From contig NZ_MKIO01000019.1 in assembly GCF_001938945.1 (NCBI RefSeq), forward strand, positions 62,001-126,000: a stretch of 64,000 bases of DNA, in the 5' to 3' direction. The translations under genes and the position numbers were made by a program. Shown here one piece after another: positions 18,162 through 27,548 of this stretch (its first letter is position 1; every line of letters starts with the position of its first letter). The DNA comes from Xaviernesmea rhizosphaerae (lineage in GTDB: Bacteria; Pseudomonadota; Alphaproteobacteria; Rhizobiales; Rhizobiaceae). A model generated the notes under the pieces. It was given only the letters and a program-made list of their open reading frames with translations. It was not told where the DNA came from and made no database searches.

Positions 18162-18210
18162 GCGCCGCAGCGTCCGGGCGCGATAGTGCCCACGCAATCG
18201 CATTGAAAGA

Positions 18211-18244
18211 TCAGGCAGCGGACCGAGACCGGCCCGCTGCCTTA
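18211..18244. terminator. Bidirectional terminator between apt and ychF
   Basis: AGGCAGCGG (18213-18221) pairs with CCGCTGCCT (18234-18242) between two convergent genes. The flanking T/A bases are short, so termination may be partial. Confidence 0.55.
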
Positions 18245-18250
18245 AGAGGC

Positions 18251-19354
18251 TTACGTGTTGAAGCGGAAATGGATGACGTCGCCATCCTGCACGACATATT
18301 CCTTGCCTTCGTCGCGCGCCTTGCCGGCTTCCTTGGCGCCGGTTTCCCCGCCCAGGCGGATGTAGTCCTCATAGGCAATTGTGTTGGCGCGGATGAAGCC
18401 GCGTTCGAAATCCGAGTGGATGACCCCGGCGGCCTGCGGGGCCTTGGTGCCGCGCTGGATCGTCCAGGCGCGCGTTTCCTTCGGTCCCACGGTGAAATAG
18501 GTGATGAGATCGAGCAGCTTGTAGCCGGCGCGGATCAGCCGGTCGAGGCCAGCCTCTTCCAGCCCGAGCGCGGAGAGGAAGTCCTTGGCTTCGTCCTCCG
18601 GCAGCTGCGCCACTTCGGATTCGATCGCGGCGGAAATGATGACGGTCTCCGCCCCTTGCGCCTTGGCCATCTCGGCCACGGCCTGCGTGTGGACATTGCC
18701 GTCCACCGCATCGCTCTCGGCGACATTGCAGACATAGAGAACGGGGTGCGCCGTCAGCAGGTTGAGACCCTGCAGGATGCGCGTATCCTCGGCATCGAGC
18801 TTGGAGAGCAGCGTGCGCACCGGCTTGCCTTCCTGCAGGAGCTTCAGCGAAGCGTCCATGATCGGCAGGGCGGCGAGCGAATCCTTGTCCTTGCCGGTGG
18901 CGCGCTTGCGCGTCTGCTCGGTGCGCCGCTCCAGGCTGTCGAGATCGGCGAGCATCAGCTCGGTCTCGATCGTCTCGGCATCGGCCACCGGATTGATGCG
19001 GCCTTCGACATGGGTGATGTCGTCATCCTCGAAGCAGCGCAGAACATGCACCACGGCATCGACTTCGCGGATATTGGCGAGGAACTGGTTGCCGAGCCCC
19101 TCCCCCTTCGACGCGCCGCGCACCAGGCCGGCAATATCGACGAAGGAGATGCGGGTGGGGATGATTTCCTTGGACTTGGCGACATCGGCGAGCGCGCGCA
19201 TGCGCGGATCCGGCACCGCCACTTCGCCCGTATTGGGCTCGATCGTGCAGAAGGGATAGTTGGCCGCCTGGGCCGCCGCCGTCTTGGTCAGCGCATTGAA
19301 CAGGGTGGACTTGCCGACATTCGGCAGCCCGACGATACCGCATTTGAAGCCCAT
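18251..19354 (-). CDS. ychF: Redox-regulated ATPase YchF (Obg-related)
   Basis: This 367-residue protein is the usual YchF length. It has G1 GLPNVGKST near the N-terminus, NYPFCTIEPNTG, G3 DIAGLVRGASKGEGLGN, and NVAESD in place of the NKxD motif, which explains its preference for ATP. The C-terminal TGS-like domain ends HFRFNT. YchF binds ribosomes and affects stress responses. The frame is open far upstream (to 19864), but the family start MGFKCGIVGLP fixes the ATG at 19354. It follows pth on the same strand, with clpS2 lying between them on the other strand. Confidence 0.94.
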   Translation of the reverse strand: MGFKCGIVGLPNVGKSTLFNALTKTAAAQAANYPFCTIEPNTGEVAVPDPRMRALADVAKSKEIIPTRISFVDIAGLVRGASKGEGLGNQFLANIREVDAVVHVLRCFEDDDITHVEGRINPVADAETIETELMLADLDSLERRTEQTRKRATGKDKDSLAALPIMDASLKLLQEGKPVRTLLSKLDAEDTRILQGLNLLTAHPVLYVCNVAESDAVDGNVHTQAVAEMAKAQGAETVIISAAIESEVAQLPEDEAKDFLSALGLEEAGLDRLIRAGYKLLDLITYFTVGPKETRAWTIQRGTKAPQAAGVIHSDFERGFIRANTIAYEDYIRLGGETGAKEAGKARDEGKEYVVQDGDVIHFRFNT

Positions 19355-19684
19355 CGGCCGAAATCCGTCGATTGTTGGTGTTGCCGTGGCTATGGGCGAA
19401 ACGCCGGGGCCGGTCAAGCCCGCCCGGCCCTTGCCGAACCGGGACGGGAGGCTTAATTTCCCGGGCGTAGTGGCATCGGCGCGCGAGCGGCATACGGTCG
19501 GCAACGCTCCTGAAGGCCGCGGCGGACGCCCTGCGGTCGTGCGAAGAGACGCGGGGCCAGCCGCAGGCAGCCACACCATCATGCACAACCGCACCGTCGG
19601 ATTGCCCGCAGATTGCCCGGAAACGAAAGCCTCCGCCCGCGCAGATGCGCGCCGCAGCGGGAGCAAGCACAGGTCGAGGCCGCC

Positions 19685-19990
19685 ATGAGCGACAGCACCA
19701 CCAAACCGAAGACCACCACTCGGCCGAAGCTGGAAAAGCCGAAGCTCTACAAGATCATTCTCTTCAACGACGACTACACGCCGCGCGAATTCGTCACGCT
19801 GGTGCTGCGCGCGGTCTTCCGCCTGAACGAGGAGACCGGCTATCGCATCATGATGACGGCGCACAAGCTCGGCTCCTGCGTCGTCATGGTCTGCGCCAAG
19901 GACATTGCCGAGACCAAGGCCGCCGAGGCCATGGATCTCGCCAAGGAGGCGGGTTTCCCCATGCTGATGAAGACGGAGCCTGAGGAATAG
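19685..19990 (+). CDS. clpS2: ATP-dependent Clp protease adaptor ClpS2
   Basis: This 101-residue N-end-rule adaptor delivers substrates to ClpAP. It has the ClpS core LYKIILFNDDYTPREFVTLVL, with the acidic NDD substrate pocket, and a later VVMVCAKDIAETKAAEAMDLAKEAGFP. The sequence is closer to the second rhizobial type (ClpS2) than to the ClpS1 type that sits next to clpA. No clpA gene is nearby, which fits the stand-alone paralogue. The ATG at 19685 is preferred over the upstream TTG at 19613. Confidence 0.9.
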   Translation: MSDSTTKPKTTTRPKLEKPKLYKIILFNDDYTPREFVTLVLRAVFRLNEETGYRIMMTAHKLGSCVVMVCAKDIAETKAAEAMDLAKEAGFPMLMKTEPEE

Positions 19991-20011
19991 GGCGGCGCCC
20001 CGTCGCCGGCC

Positions 20012-20764
20012 TCAGCTCTCGCGCGGGCCGAACATTTTCTTGAGCATCTCGGCCATCGGCCCGGTTTCCGGCACGGCCTTTGGTCCAGACCCGCGCGCCT
20101 GGCGGATATGCGACTGTCCCTGGGGCTTCTTCGCCTGACCTTCCCTGGCCGGTCCTTCCTTTGCAGGCTTGCCCGGCCGGCCCTGGGCCTCCGCCGGCGC
20201 GCCCACGGCGAGCGCCAGCTTGTTGAGAAACTGCGACTCCTCGCCCCGGATCAGGAGGTCGGCATGGTCTCCCACAGCCTCCAGCAGCGGCTCCAGCCAG
20301 TCACGATCACCTTTGGCGAAATCGCCGAGCACATGGCCGTTCACGCGCTCCTTGGCGCCGGGATGGCCGATGCCGAGCCTCAGGCGGCGATAGTCCGTGC
20401 CGCAATGGGCGTCGAGCGACTTGATGCCATTATGCCCGCCATGGCCGCCGCCGGTCTTGATCCGGGCGCGACCCGGGGCAAGATCCAGCTCGTCATAGAT
20501 CACGGTGAGATCGGCGGGGGAAAGCTTGTAAAAGCGCATCGCCTCGCCGACCGATTCGCCCGACAGGTTCATGAAGGTCTGCGGCTTGATCAGCAGCACC
20601 TTCTCGCCGGCAAGGCTGCCTTCGGCGATTTCGCCCTTGAACTTCTTCGACCAGGGCGAAAAGCCATGGCGGCGATGGATCGCGTCCAGCGCCATGAAGC
20701 CGATATTGTGCCGGTGACCGGCATATTGCGCGCCCGGATTTCCGAGCCCGGCAAGGAGGCGCAT
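20012..20764 (-). CDS. pth: Peptidyl-tRNA hydrolase
   Basis: This essential enzyme releases tRNA from peptidyl-tRNAs that drop off ribosomes. The start [20 protein letters not shown] includes Asn9 and catalytic His19. Later motifs are [24 protein letters not shown] and [10 protein letters not shown]. The catalytic domain ends near residue 190. About 60 further residues form a charged, low-complexity tail (Gly, Lys, Pro, Gln) common in rhizobial Pth proteins. It shares its strand with rplY, but in this genome two signalling genes lie between them. Confidence 0.94.
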   Translation of the reverse strand: MRLLAGLGNPGAQYAGHRHNIGFMALDAIHRRHGFSPWSKKFKGEIAEGSLAGEKVLLIKPQTFMNLSGESVGEAMRFYKLSPADLTVIYDELDLAPGRARIKTGGGHGGHNGIKSLDAHCGTDYRRLRLGIGHPGAKERVNGHVLGDFAKGDRDWLEPLLEAVGDHADLLIRGEESQFLNKLALAVGAPAEAQGRPGKPAKEGPAREGQAKKPQGQSHIRQARGSGPKAVPETGPMAEMLKKMFGPRES

Positions 20765-21018
20765 CGCCCTGTTTCCTTCTTGTCATCAACCGCCTGACGC
20801 CAGGCGCTCAACACCCGGCGCGGCGCCAAGGCCGTCCGAGCCGGAGTTGCCCGTCGGGGCAAGCCCCGTCGGCATGAGGATTTAGAACATCGGGTGGAAA
20901 AGGGGAATCGGCTTTTCGCTCTTGCCTCGGGATCGGATCGCCCCGGTTTGGCTTAGCATCTATGTCGGCCGGATGCCGAGGGTGTTCGGCAAGCCGCTCA
21001 CGGACCTGCAATCCCCGG

Positions 21019-21804
21019 TCACGGCGTGGTGCTGACCCCAAATCGCGTGAGGATCTCCGCCTGTCGCCCATCGGCGATCATGCGGTCGAGCGCGCTTTGT
21101 AGGGGCGCGATCACCGCATCCGGCGTCTGGGCGTTGCAGGCCAGACCACCCACGGCGTGATAGGCCTCGACCGCCGTCTCTATGGCGACGCCCTGCTCCC
21201 TCAGCCGATCGACTGTCGAATGCGCCATGTAGATGAAATCAACCCGGCCGTTCAGCAGCTTTTCCACCGTGGTGTTCATGCTGGGCGAGGTGTCGATCTG
21301 CTCAAAGCCGTCGCTTTGCGCCAGTTCCGCGGCCACATCGTTGATATAGACGCCGACAACGCTCCTGCGCGCTTGCGCGAGCGTGACCGGCGCCGCATGG
21401 TCTTGCTGCCTGCGGGCCAGAACCTGCGTCTCGCGATAGAGTGGGGCAACCCATTTGAAGCGCTTGGCGCGCCGGGGCGTGATCATGGTCGAGAAGACGC
21501 AGGTCGACGGCTCCATCTCGGCCAGGTTGTAGCCCCGAGCCCAGGGCAGGATCTCGATCGTATAGGAAAGCCCCGTTTCCGCGAGGATCAGCTTCAGCTG
21601 CTCAACCGAACTGCCGGTCAGGCGGCCGGAATTGTTGTAATTGAAGGGCGGGTAGACCTCTGTGTAGAGCGTCAGATCGACGGGCGCAGCCGAGGCCCAC
21701 GGAGCCGTGAGAGCCGCCAGGAACGACAGTGTCATAATGCGCGCCAGCCGGCGCGGGCGGCGCCCGCCAGAGGGACGCTCAGGCGCTCGCGTTCGCCTTG
21801 TCAC
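21019..21804 (-). CDS. Periplasmic solute-binding protein, family 3-like
   Basis: This 261-residue protein has a basic N-terminus, a hydrophobic signal segment (IMTLSFLAALTAPWASA) and then a single bacterial extracellular solute-binding fold: LYTEVYPPFNY, LKLILAETGLSYTIEILPW, STMITPRRAKRFKWVAPLY. No permease or ATPase is nearby, so it is more likely a ligand sensor than a transporter part. Its start lies inside the 3' end of the GGDEF-EAL gene (26-base overlap), indicating coupled translation. An internal ATG (the M of MTLSFLAAL) would shorten the basic region and is an alternative start. Confidence 0.82.
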   Translation of the reverse strand: MTRRTRAPERPSGGRRPRRLARIMTLSFLAALTAPWASAAPVDLTLYTEVYPPFNYNNSGRLTGSSVEQLKLILAETGLSYTIEILPWARGYNLAEMEPSTCVFSTMITPRRAKRFKWVAPLYRETQVLARRQQDHAAPVTLAQARRSVVGVYINDVAAELAQSDGFEQIDTSPSMNTTVEKLLNGRVDFIYMAHSTVDRLREQGVAIETAVEAYHAVGGLACNAQTPDAVIAPLQSALDRMIADGRQAEILTRFGVSTTP

Positions 21805-24205
21805 GATAATGTCTCTCCGTGGAACGCGCGGAATTCTGGTTCTTGACCTCGGATTTCTCCTCGAGCATGCCCATCATCTCATCGATCGAAAGCGGCGCGC
21901 TGAAAAGATAACCCTGTCCATGGTCAATGCCGAGACGGCGCAGGGACAGCCACTGCTCATTGTTCTCGATGCCCTCGGCCACCACGGTGCACCCCATCTG
22001 CTGAGAGATCGTGCGAATGCCCTTGATCAGCATCCGGCTCTTGCGGCGCACCTCGGGTTGGTCGCTTGCAAGCGTCCGGGTGAAGGACTGGTCGATCTTG
22101 ACGATGTCCACCTGGAACCGGTTGAGATAGCTCAACGAGGAATAGCCCGTACCGAAATCGTCGAGCGCGATGCGGCAGCCAAAGGCGCTGAGCTGCGCCA
22201 TGACCGTATGCATCTCGGCATTGTCGGCCAGAAGCACGGCCTCGGTGATCTCGATGACGATGCGGGTGGAGGCGATTTCATATTTGAGCAGCAACGCGGC
22301 CAGCCGGGTCGGCAGCGATGGCTCGAACTGGAGCGGCGAGAAATTGAGGGCGAGATAAGTCGATTCGATCCCGTCCAGAGCGCTGAGCCGCTTGAGGTGC
22401 TGTGCCGCCTTTTCCAGAACGCGCTCGCCAATCTTGCCGATAAGCCCGGTCTCCTCGGCGATCTCGATGATGCGCGAGGAGGCAAAGGCGCTCTCTTCAG
22501 GCTGGTCAAGCCGCATCAGCGCCTCGAAGCCGGCGATCCGGCCCGTGCCGAGGTCGATGATCGGCTGGAGATAGACGTCGAAGAGGTCCTCGCGCAGGCC
22601 GCGCTCGATTGCCGCCTCGATCTCCAGCCGCTCGCGCACCGCGTCCATCAGGCTCGGATGATAGACGAGCACACCGTTCTTGCCGTCATGCTTGCGGGCA
22701 TACATGGCCATATCGGCCTTGAGCAGAAGATCGGCAGCGCTGTTCGTATGGTCGGGATAGACGGCAATCCCGATGCTCGAGCTGATGGTGGCCACGGTGC
22801 TGCCGAGTTCGAGCGGCTCGGCCAGCCGTTCGCAGATCCGCTCGCCGAGCGTCTTGGCGATGACCATGGCGTCCCGGTCGAGAATGAGAATCGCGAATTC
22901 GTCGCCGCCAAGCCGCGCCAGCTTGTCCTGGTCACGCAGCACCGAGCGGATGCGCTGCGACGTCTCGCGCAAGACGATGTCGCCCATGGCATGACCGAGC
23001 TGGTCGTTGATCCACTTGAAGCGGTCGAGGTCGATGAAGAGACAGGCCAGACTGACGCCGAGCGTATCGGCGGCGCGGATCGTGTCGCCCAGGGCGATCT
23101 CGAAACCCTGACGGTTAAGCTGGCCGGTCAGATGGTCGGTCATCGCCTGCAGGTGATTGCGGCTTTCCGCCTGCTTCAGAGCGGTCACATCGGTCATGAC
23201 CGAGAGCGTGGAATGTTCGCCATCAATGCCGTCGGGCTGACGCCGCTCGACGATCAGCACCGTCATGATCGTGTCGTCGGCCTTGCGGAACGGCACCGTG
23301 ACCTGGCAGAGATCGCAACTCTGCGACATCACGGCAAGGCGATGGGCAATATAGGCCTCATGCGCCTCCGGCAGCAGGAAATCCGTGAAGATGCTGCCGC
23401 GCACGGCCTCGCGCTCGTAGCCCGTCGCCTGCAGCCAATAGTCGCTGACCGCTGTCAGCCTGTTGCCCTGGCCGATCGAGAACAGCATGGCCGGCGTCAT
23501 GTTGTAGATCTCGGTGGTGCGGCGATGGGCTTCCAGAAGCTCGGCCTCGTCGCGCTTCAGCCGGGCCTGCATATCGTTGAAATTGCTGGCAAGGCGGCCC
23601 ATCTCGTCATCGGAATCCCACAGGACCTGATGATGCGACCCCGACAAGCGGGTGGCGTCGATGGCATCGGCCAGGCGCGCCAGCGGGCGCATGATCGTGA
23701 TACGGTTGCTGACCACCGCGGCGAGGAAGATCGCGCACAGGGCGACGAGGAAGATCGCGAAGGCCCCGAGATCGCTCAGCCCCAGACGGCCGATCATGCC
23801 GAGCTTGCGCACGCCGATCTCGATCCGGCCGATCGCCTTCTGGCCTTTCGGCGTTTCATAGGTGACCGGCAGGGACAGTGTCTCGACATCCGTCGAGACG
23901 CGCGAGCCGGCCTCGGGCAGCGCCATGGAAAGACCGCCGCTCGCATCCGTCAGGGCCGCGTTTGCGATGTCGTCATGCTTGACGAGCGCGGACAGGACGG
24001 TTTCCACGGCTTCACGGTCAAAGTCCCAGAGCGGCTTGGCCACGGCGCTGGCGCTGGTGGCAAGCAGGGCCTTGGCGTTGTCGATCCGTTCATGAGCGAT
24101 ACGCTCGGCCGACAGGCTGAGAAACAAAAAGATCAGCGGCGTCGCCACGATGGCAACGGCCGCGCAGATGGTCGCAACGAATCGGCGTTCAACAGAATGC
24201 ATCAT
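21779..24205 (-). CDS. Membrane GGDEF-EAL protein with HAMP and PAS domains
   Basis: This 808-residue cyclic-di-GMP protein has helices at about residues 10-32 and 147-168 enclosing a periplasmic sensor of about 110 residues, HAMP (about 168-220), PAS (about 228-345), GGDEF (about 350-515) and EAL (about 525-785). The GGDEF signature is intact (residues 433-437). The EAL catalytic motif is intact (FEALMR, Glu561), and later motifs such as ITEAV and DDFGTGYSS are present. It could therefore make or break cyclic-di-GMP, with net activity set by the sensor. The downstream overlapping gene encodes a periplasmic binding protein that may be its input. Confidence 0.92.
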   Translation of the reverse strand: MMHSVERRFVATICAAVAIVATPLIFLFLSLSAERIAHERIDNAKALLATSASAVAKPLWDFDREAVETVLSALVKHDDIANAALTDASGGLSMALPEAGSRVSTDVETLSLPVTYETPKGQKAIGRIEIGVRKLGMIGRLGLSDLGAFAIFLVALCAIFLAAVVSNRITIMRPLARLADAIDATRLSGSHHQVLWDSDDEMGRLASNFNDMQARLKRDEAELLEAHRRTTEIYNMTPAMLFSIGQGNRLTAVSDYWLQATGYEREAVRGSIFTDFLLPEAHEAYIAHRLAVMSQSCDLCQVTVPFRKADDTIMTVLIVERRQPDGIDGEHSTLSVMTDVTALKQAESRNHLQAMTDHLTGQLNRQGFEIALGDTIRAADTLGVSLACLFIDLDRFKWINDQLGHAMGDIVLRETSQRIRSVLRDQDKLARLGGDEFAILILDRDAMVIAKTLGERICERLAEPLELGSTVATISSSIGIAVYPDHTNSAADLLLKADMAMYARKHDGKNGVLVYHPSLMDAVRERLEIEAAIERGLREDLFDVYLQPIIDLGTGRIAGFEALMRLDQPEESAFASSRIIEIAEETGLIGKIGERVLEKAAQHLKRLSALDGIESTYLALNFSPLQFEPSLPTRLAALLLKYEIASTRIVIEITEAVLLADNAEMHTVMAQLSAFGCRIALDDFGTGYSSLSYLNRFQVDIVKIDQSFTRTLASDQPEVRRKSRMLIKGIRTISQQMGCTVVAEGIENNEQWLSLRRLGIDHGQGYLFSAPLSIDEMMGMLEEKSEVKNQNSARSTERHYRDKANASA

Positions 24206-24328
24206 CCCTCGTTGCGTCCCACAGCCTCACACAACCGGCTTCAATCATTGTCCGGTCTTCTCATGCGGCCATTGAACCAAGAAAAGCTTAAGCAGTCCTG
24301 AAAATGCACGCTACATTGCGCATCGCAA

Positions 24329-24362
24329 CAAAAAGCCCGCTGTGCTTGCGCAGCAGCGGGCT
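24329..24362 (-). terminator. Rho-independent terminator of rplY
   Basis: Reading leftward, AGCCCGCTG and CAGCGGGCT (24334-24342 and 24354-24362) form a nine-pair stem followed by a T run. This ends rplY transcription before the GGDEF-EAL gene, so the latter needs its own promoter. Confidence 0.8.
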
Positions 24363-24428
24363 GATCTCAGCAATGAGGTGCCGAAGGGGTCGGCGCTTCA
24401 TCGCGAAAAGGCATTAAATCATGATGAT

Positions 24429-25043
24429 TTACGCGGAGGCTTCGCCTTCGGTGCCCTCTTCGGCTTCCGGCAGAACGTCCGGAACGGCGATCGTGGCGAT
24501 GGTGAAGTCGCGGTCCGAGATCACCGGAGCGGCATTCTTCGGCAGCTCGACCTGCGAGATGTGGACGCTGTCGCCGACGTTCAGGCCGGCCAGGTCAACG
24601 GTGAGCGAGGCCGGAATGTCGTCTGCCGGAACCGTCAGCTCGACCGTGTGGCGTACGATGTTCAGCACGCCGCCGTTCTTGATGCCCGGAGCCTGGTCTT
24701 CATTGATGAAGTGGACGGGAACGTCGACATCGACGGAGCTGCCCTTGCTGACGCGCAGGAAGTCGACATGCATGGTGAAGTCACGGACCGGATCCAGCTG
24801 GTAGTCCTTCGGCAGGACGCGGATCTTTTCGCCATCGACGTCGATCGTGGCAACCGTGGTCATGAAGCCGCCAGCGTGAATCTTCAGCGTGACGTCCTTG
24901 GTGGACAGCGCGATGGAAATCGGCTGCTGCTTGTCGCCGTAGATCACGGCGGGAATAAGCCCGTTGCGGCGCAGTTCGCGGGAGGACCCCTTACCAACCC
25001 GGTCGCGCTTCTGGGCCTTGAGCTCGTAGGATGCGTTGCTCAT
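24429..25043 (-). CDS. rplY: 50S ribosomal protein L25 / general stress protein Ctc
   Basis: This 204-residue protein binds 5S rRNA. The N-terminal L25 domain (about residues 1-95) starts [20 protein letters not shown] and includes [17 protein letters not shown]-terminal TL5/Ctc domain follows (about 100-190), ending in an acidic tail [12 protein letters not shown]. In many rhizobia rplY is followed directly by pth and ychF. Here a terminator, the GGDEF-EAL gene and a binding-protein gene intervene. Confidence 0.95.
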   Translation of the reverse strand: MSNASYELKAQKRDRVGKGSSRELRRNGLIPAVIYGDKQQPISIALSTKDVTLKIHAGGFMTTVATIDVDGEKIRVLPKDYQLDPVRDFTMHVDFLRVSKGSSVDVDVPVHFINEDQAPGIKNGGVLNIVRHTVELTVPADDIPASLTVDLAGLNVGDSVHISQVELPKNAAPVISDRDFTIATIAVPDVLPEAEEGTEGEASA

Positions 25044-25499
25044 GGCGATACCTTATTTTTCATCTTCAATGCTGGAGAGTCGCCCTTCGGTGCGGCAGGG
25101 CCGCATCAGGCGGGAGTCGCCGAAGCGCTCCGTCCGCGTTTGCCTCCAAGGGTGTCCGCGCAGACGCGGCTCCATAGACGAGATCCCGCCGTTTTTCAAC
25201 AGCAGCGAACGCCATCTCGCCGAATTTGCGCCATTTCGTTCAGTTGTTGCGCATTTTAGCGGGTGCCGGGCACAAAAGATTAACAGCCCTGATGCATGGT
25301 GCGGCGCAGGAGATCTGTTACGACGCTATGATTCCCGTGCTCCGCGCGCACAGCAGCGGCGTAACCGGTCATGCGCGGTGACAATTGGCAGGCAGAGGAC
25401 CATGGGGTCAATCGTGAAGTCTGAAAAACGGGTTGGGGCATGGCATGCCTCGGCGCTTTTCGCCCGTGCATGCGCATCTGCAGGATTGGAACGCCGCCG
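25044..25499. other. Divergent intergenic region between rplY and the MHYT gene
   Basis: These 456 bases hold the start regions of rplY (leftward) and the MHYT-GGDEF-EAL gene (rightward). Frames running through it from 25036 and 25440 lack protein character. I see no strong hairpin or repeat. Confidence 0.4.
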
Positions 25500-27539
25500 A
25501 TGATGACAGTCCTATCCTGCATCGGGACCAAGCACGACCCCCTTCTTTTCGGGGTGGCTGCTCTGATCTGCATCCTGGGCTCCATCATCACCACGCAGCT
25601 TTATGCGCGCGGGCGGCGCACAATCAGTCTCCAGCGGATGAGCTGGCTCTTCATGGCCGGCATCATCGGCGGATCGACGATCTGGACGACGCATTTCGTT
25701 GCCATGATGAGCTATGAGCCGACGGTTCGCCATGCCTTCGCCGCGGATCTGACGCTCGTCTCGCTGGTGATGGCGATCACGGCGACGCTTCTGGGCATGG
25801 TCGTCAGCACGCTGACCACAAAGGGGCCGGCGATCGAACTTGGCGGCCTGATCATCGGCCTGGGCATCGCACTCATGCACTTTACCGGCATGGCCGCCTA
25901 TGAGGTCGAGGGGCAAAAGGTCTGGGACCTTGGCATGGCAACCGCCTCGATCCTTCTCGGCGCCACCTTTGGCATTCTGATGTGCAATCGCATCGCCCGG
26001 CCGATCTGGCGCTTCTGCCGCCATGGCGGCACGGCAGCCCTGATTCTGGCGATCGTCACGATGCATTTTACCGCGATGACCGCCCTGACGATCGTGCCCG
26101 ATCCCACCGTCGCCGTTTCATCGAGCTTCGTTCCCGATGACTTCATGGCCGTTCTCGTGAGCGCCATCACCATCATCATCATCAGCTTCGGCACGGCGGC
26201 CTATTTCATCGACATGCAGACCCAGCGCAACACGGCCGAGCGCTTCCGCCATCTGGCGCTGCATGATGCGGTAACCGGCCTGCCGAACCGCAGCAGCCTT
26301 GTCGATTATATCGACAGCGTGATCACGCGCGATGACGAGGCGGGGCAGTTCACCCTCATCAAGATCGGCCTCAGCGAACTCAAGCACGTCTCCGAACGCC
26401 ACGGGTTTTCCGCGGCCGACGCCCTGCTGCGCACCGCGGCGCAGCGGCTGCGCCTCGCCCTGGACAGCGACACCTTCCTGGCGCGCGGGACGGCGGATGC
26501 GCTTGTGGTCTGCGTATCGCGCCACACAAAGACGGAGGCCCAGCGGCTGGCCCACCATCTCGTCAAGGTGCTGAACGAAACCATGATGTGGGATGGGACG
26601 CATCTGGCCATGGGCGCCCATGCCGGTCTGGCCACGCTCAGCCGCGCTCCGGGCAGGGACTCGCAGCAACTGCTGACCGAAGCAACGATGGCGCTGGACC
26701 GGGCGAAAGAGGCCGGCGCCGGTGCCGTGCGGGTCTATGACCGCGCGATCGACGACCTGACGCGCGCGCATGTGGAGATGACGATGGCGTTGCAGACGGG
26801 GATCGAGCGCAACGAATTCTTCCTTGTCTATCAGGCGCAGAACGATGTTGAGAGCCGGGCGGTCGTCGGCTACGAGGCGCTGGTGCGCTGGCGCCATGCA
26901 GAGCGCGGGCTGATCCCGCCTTCCGAATTCATTCCGCTGGCCGAGAGCACCGGCTTCATTCATCGTCTCGGCGACTGGGTCCTGAAAACCGCTGCGCTGG
27001 AAGCGGCCGGCTGGGCCCGGCCCCTGTCGATCGCCGTGAACGTCGCGCCGGCGCAGCTCGCCGATATCGCCTTTCCGCTGCGCGTCCAGCAGATCCTCAA
27101 CGAAACCGGGCTCGACGCGCGCCGCCTGGAGCTGGAAATCACCGAAAGCGGCATCATCGCCGACCAGCAGAAGGCGCTGGCGATCATCCAGCAGCTCAAG
27201 CAGCTGGGCGTGCGCATCGCCATGGACGACTACGGCACCGGCTATTCTTCGCTGTCGATGCTGCAGAGCTTCCCCTTCGACAAGATCAAGATCGACCGCA
27301 GCTTCGTGGATGCCGTCGCCGTCAGCCGTCCCTCGGCGGCCATCGTCCGCTCCACCATCATCCTGTCGCACAGTCTCGACATTCCCGTGCTGGCGGAAGG
27401 TGTGGAGACCGAGGAGCAGATGGACTTCCTGCGTCAGGAAGGCTGCCTCTGTGTCCAGGGTTACCTGTTCGGCAAGCCACAGACCGCCGAGCAGATCGCT
27501 GCCGTCACGGGCATGGCCGTTTCCGCTTCGGCCGCCTGA
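25500..27539 (+). CDS. MHYT-GGDEF-EAL protein with degenerate GGDEF
   Basis: The 679-residue protein has an MHYT sensor of about seven membrane helices (residues 10-240), with the conserved Met/His pairs at about H65/M69, M126/H127/M131 and M188/H189/M193, proposed to bind copper or sense gases. A GGDEF-like domain follows (about 250-415), but RGTAD (about 329-333) replaces the signature, so it should not make cyclic-di-GMP. The EAL domain (about 430-675) is intact (YEALVRWRH, DDYGTGYSS). It is therefore likely a phosphodiesterase. The start at 25500 (MMTVLSCIGTKHD) places the first MHYT helix correctly; 25440 adds 20 unlikely residues. Confidence 0.9.
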   Translation: MMTVLSCIGTKHDPLLFGVAALICILGSIITTQLYARGRRTISLQRMSWLFMAGIIGGSTIWTTHFVAMMSYEPTVRHAFAADLTLVSLVMAITATLLGMVVSTLTTKGPAIELGGLIIGLGIALMHFTGMAAYEVEGQKVWDLGMATASILLGATFGILMCNRIARPIWRFCRHGGTAALILAIVTMHFTAMTALTIVPDPTVAVSSSFVPDDFMAVLVSAITIIIISFGTAAYFIDMQTQRNTAERFRHLALHDAVTGLPNRSSLVDYIDSVITRDDEAGQFTLIKIGLSELKHVSERHGFSAADALLRTAAQRLRLALDSDTFLARGTADALVVCVSRHTKTEAQRLAHHLVKVLNETMMWDGTHLAMGAHAGLATLSRAPGRDSQQLLTEATMALDRAKEAGAGAVRVYDRAIDDLTRAHVEMTMALQTGIERNEFFLVYQAQNDVESRAVVGYEALVRWRHAERGLIPPSEFIPLAESTGFIHRLGDWVLKTAALEAAGWARPLSIAVNVAPAQLADIAFPLRVQQILNETGLDARRLELEITESGIIADQQKALAIIQQLKQLGVRIAMDDYGTGYSSLSMLQSFPFDKIKIDRSFVDAVAVSRPSAAIVRSTIILSHSLDIPVLAEGVETEEQMDFLRQEGCLCVQGYLFGKPQTAEQIAAVTGMAVSASAA

Positions 27540-27548
27540 GGCAGCGGC

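Noticed and set aside
21707..24301. 864-codon open frame opposite the GGDEF-EAL gene
   Set aside because: The minus-strand protein has all expected motifs. The plus-strand frame is a high-GC antisense artefact.
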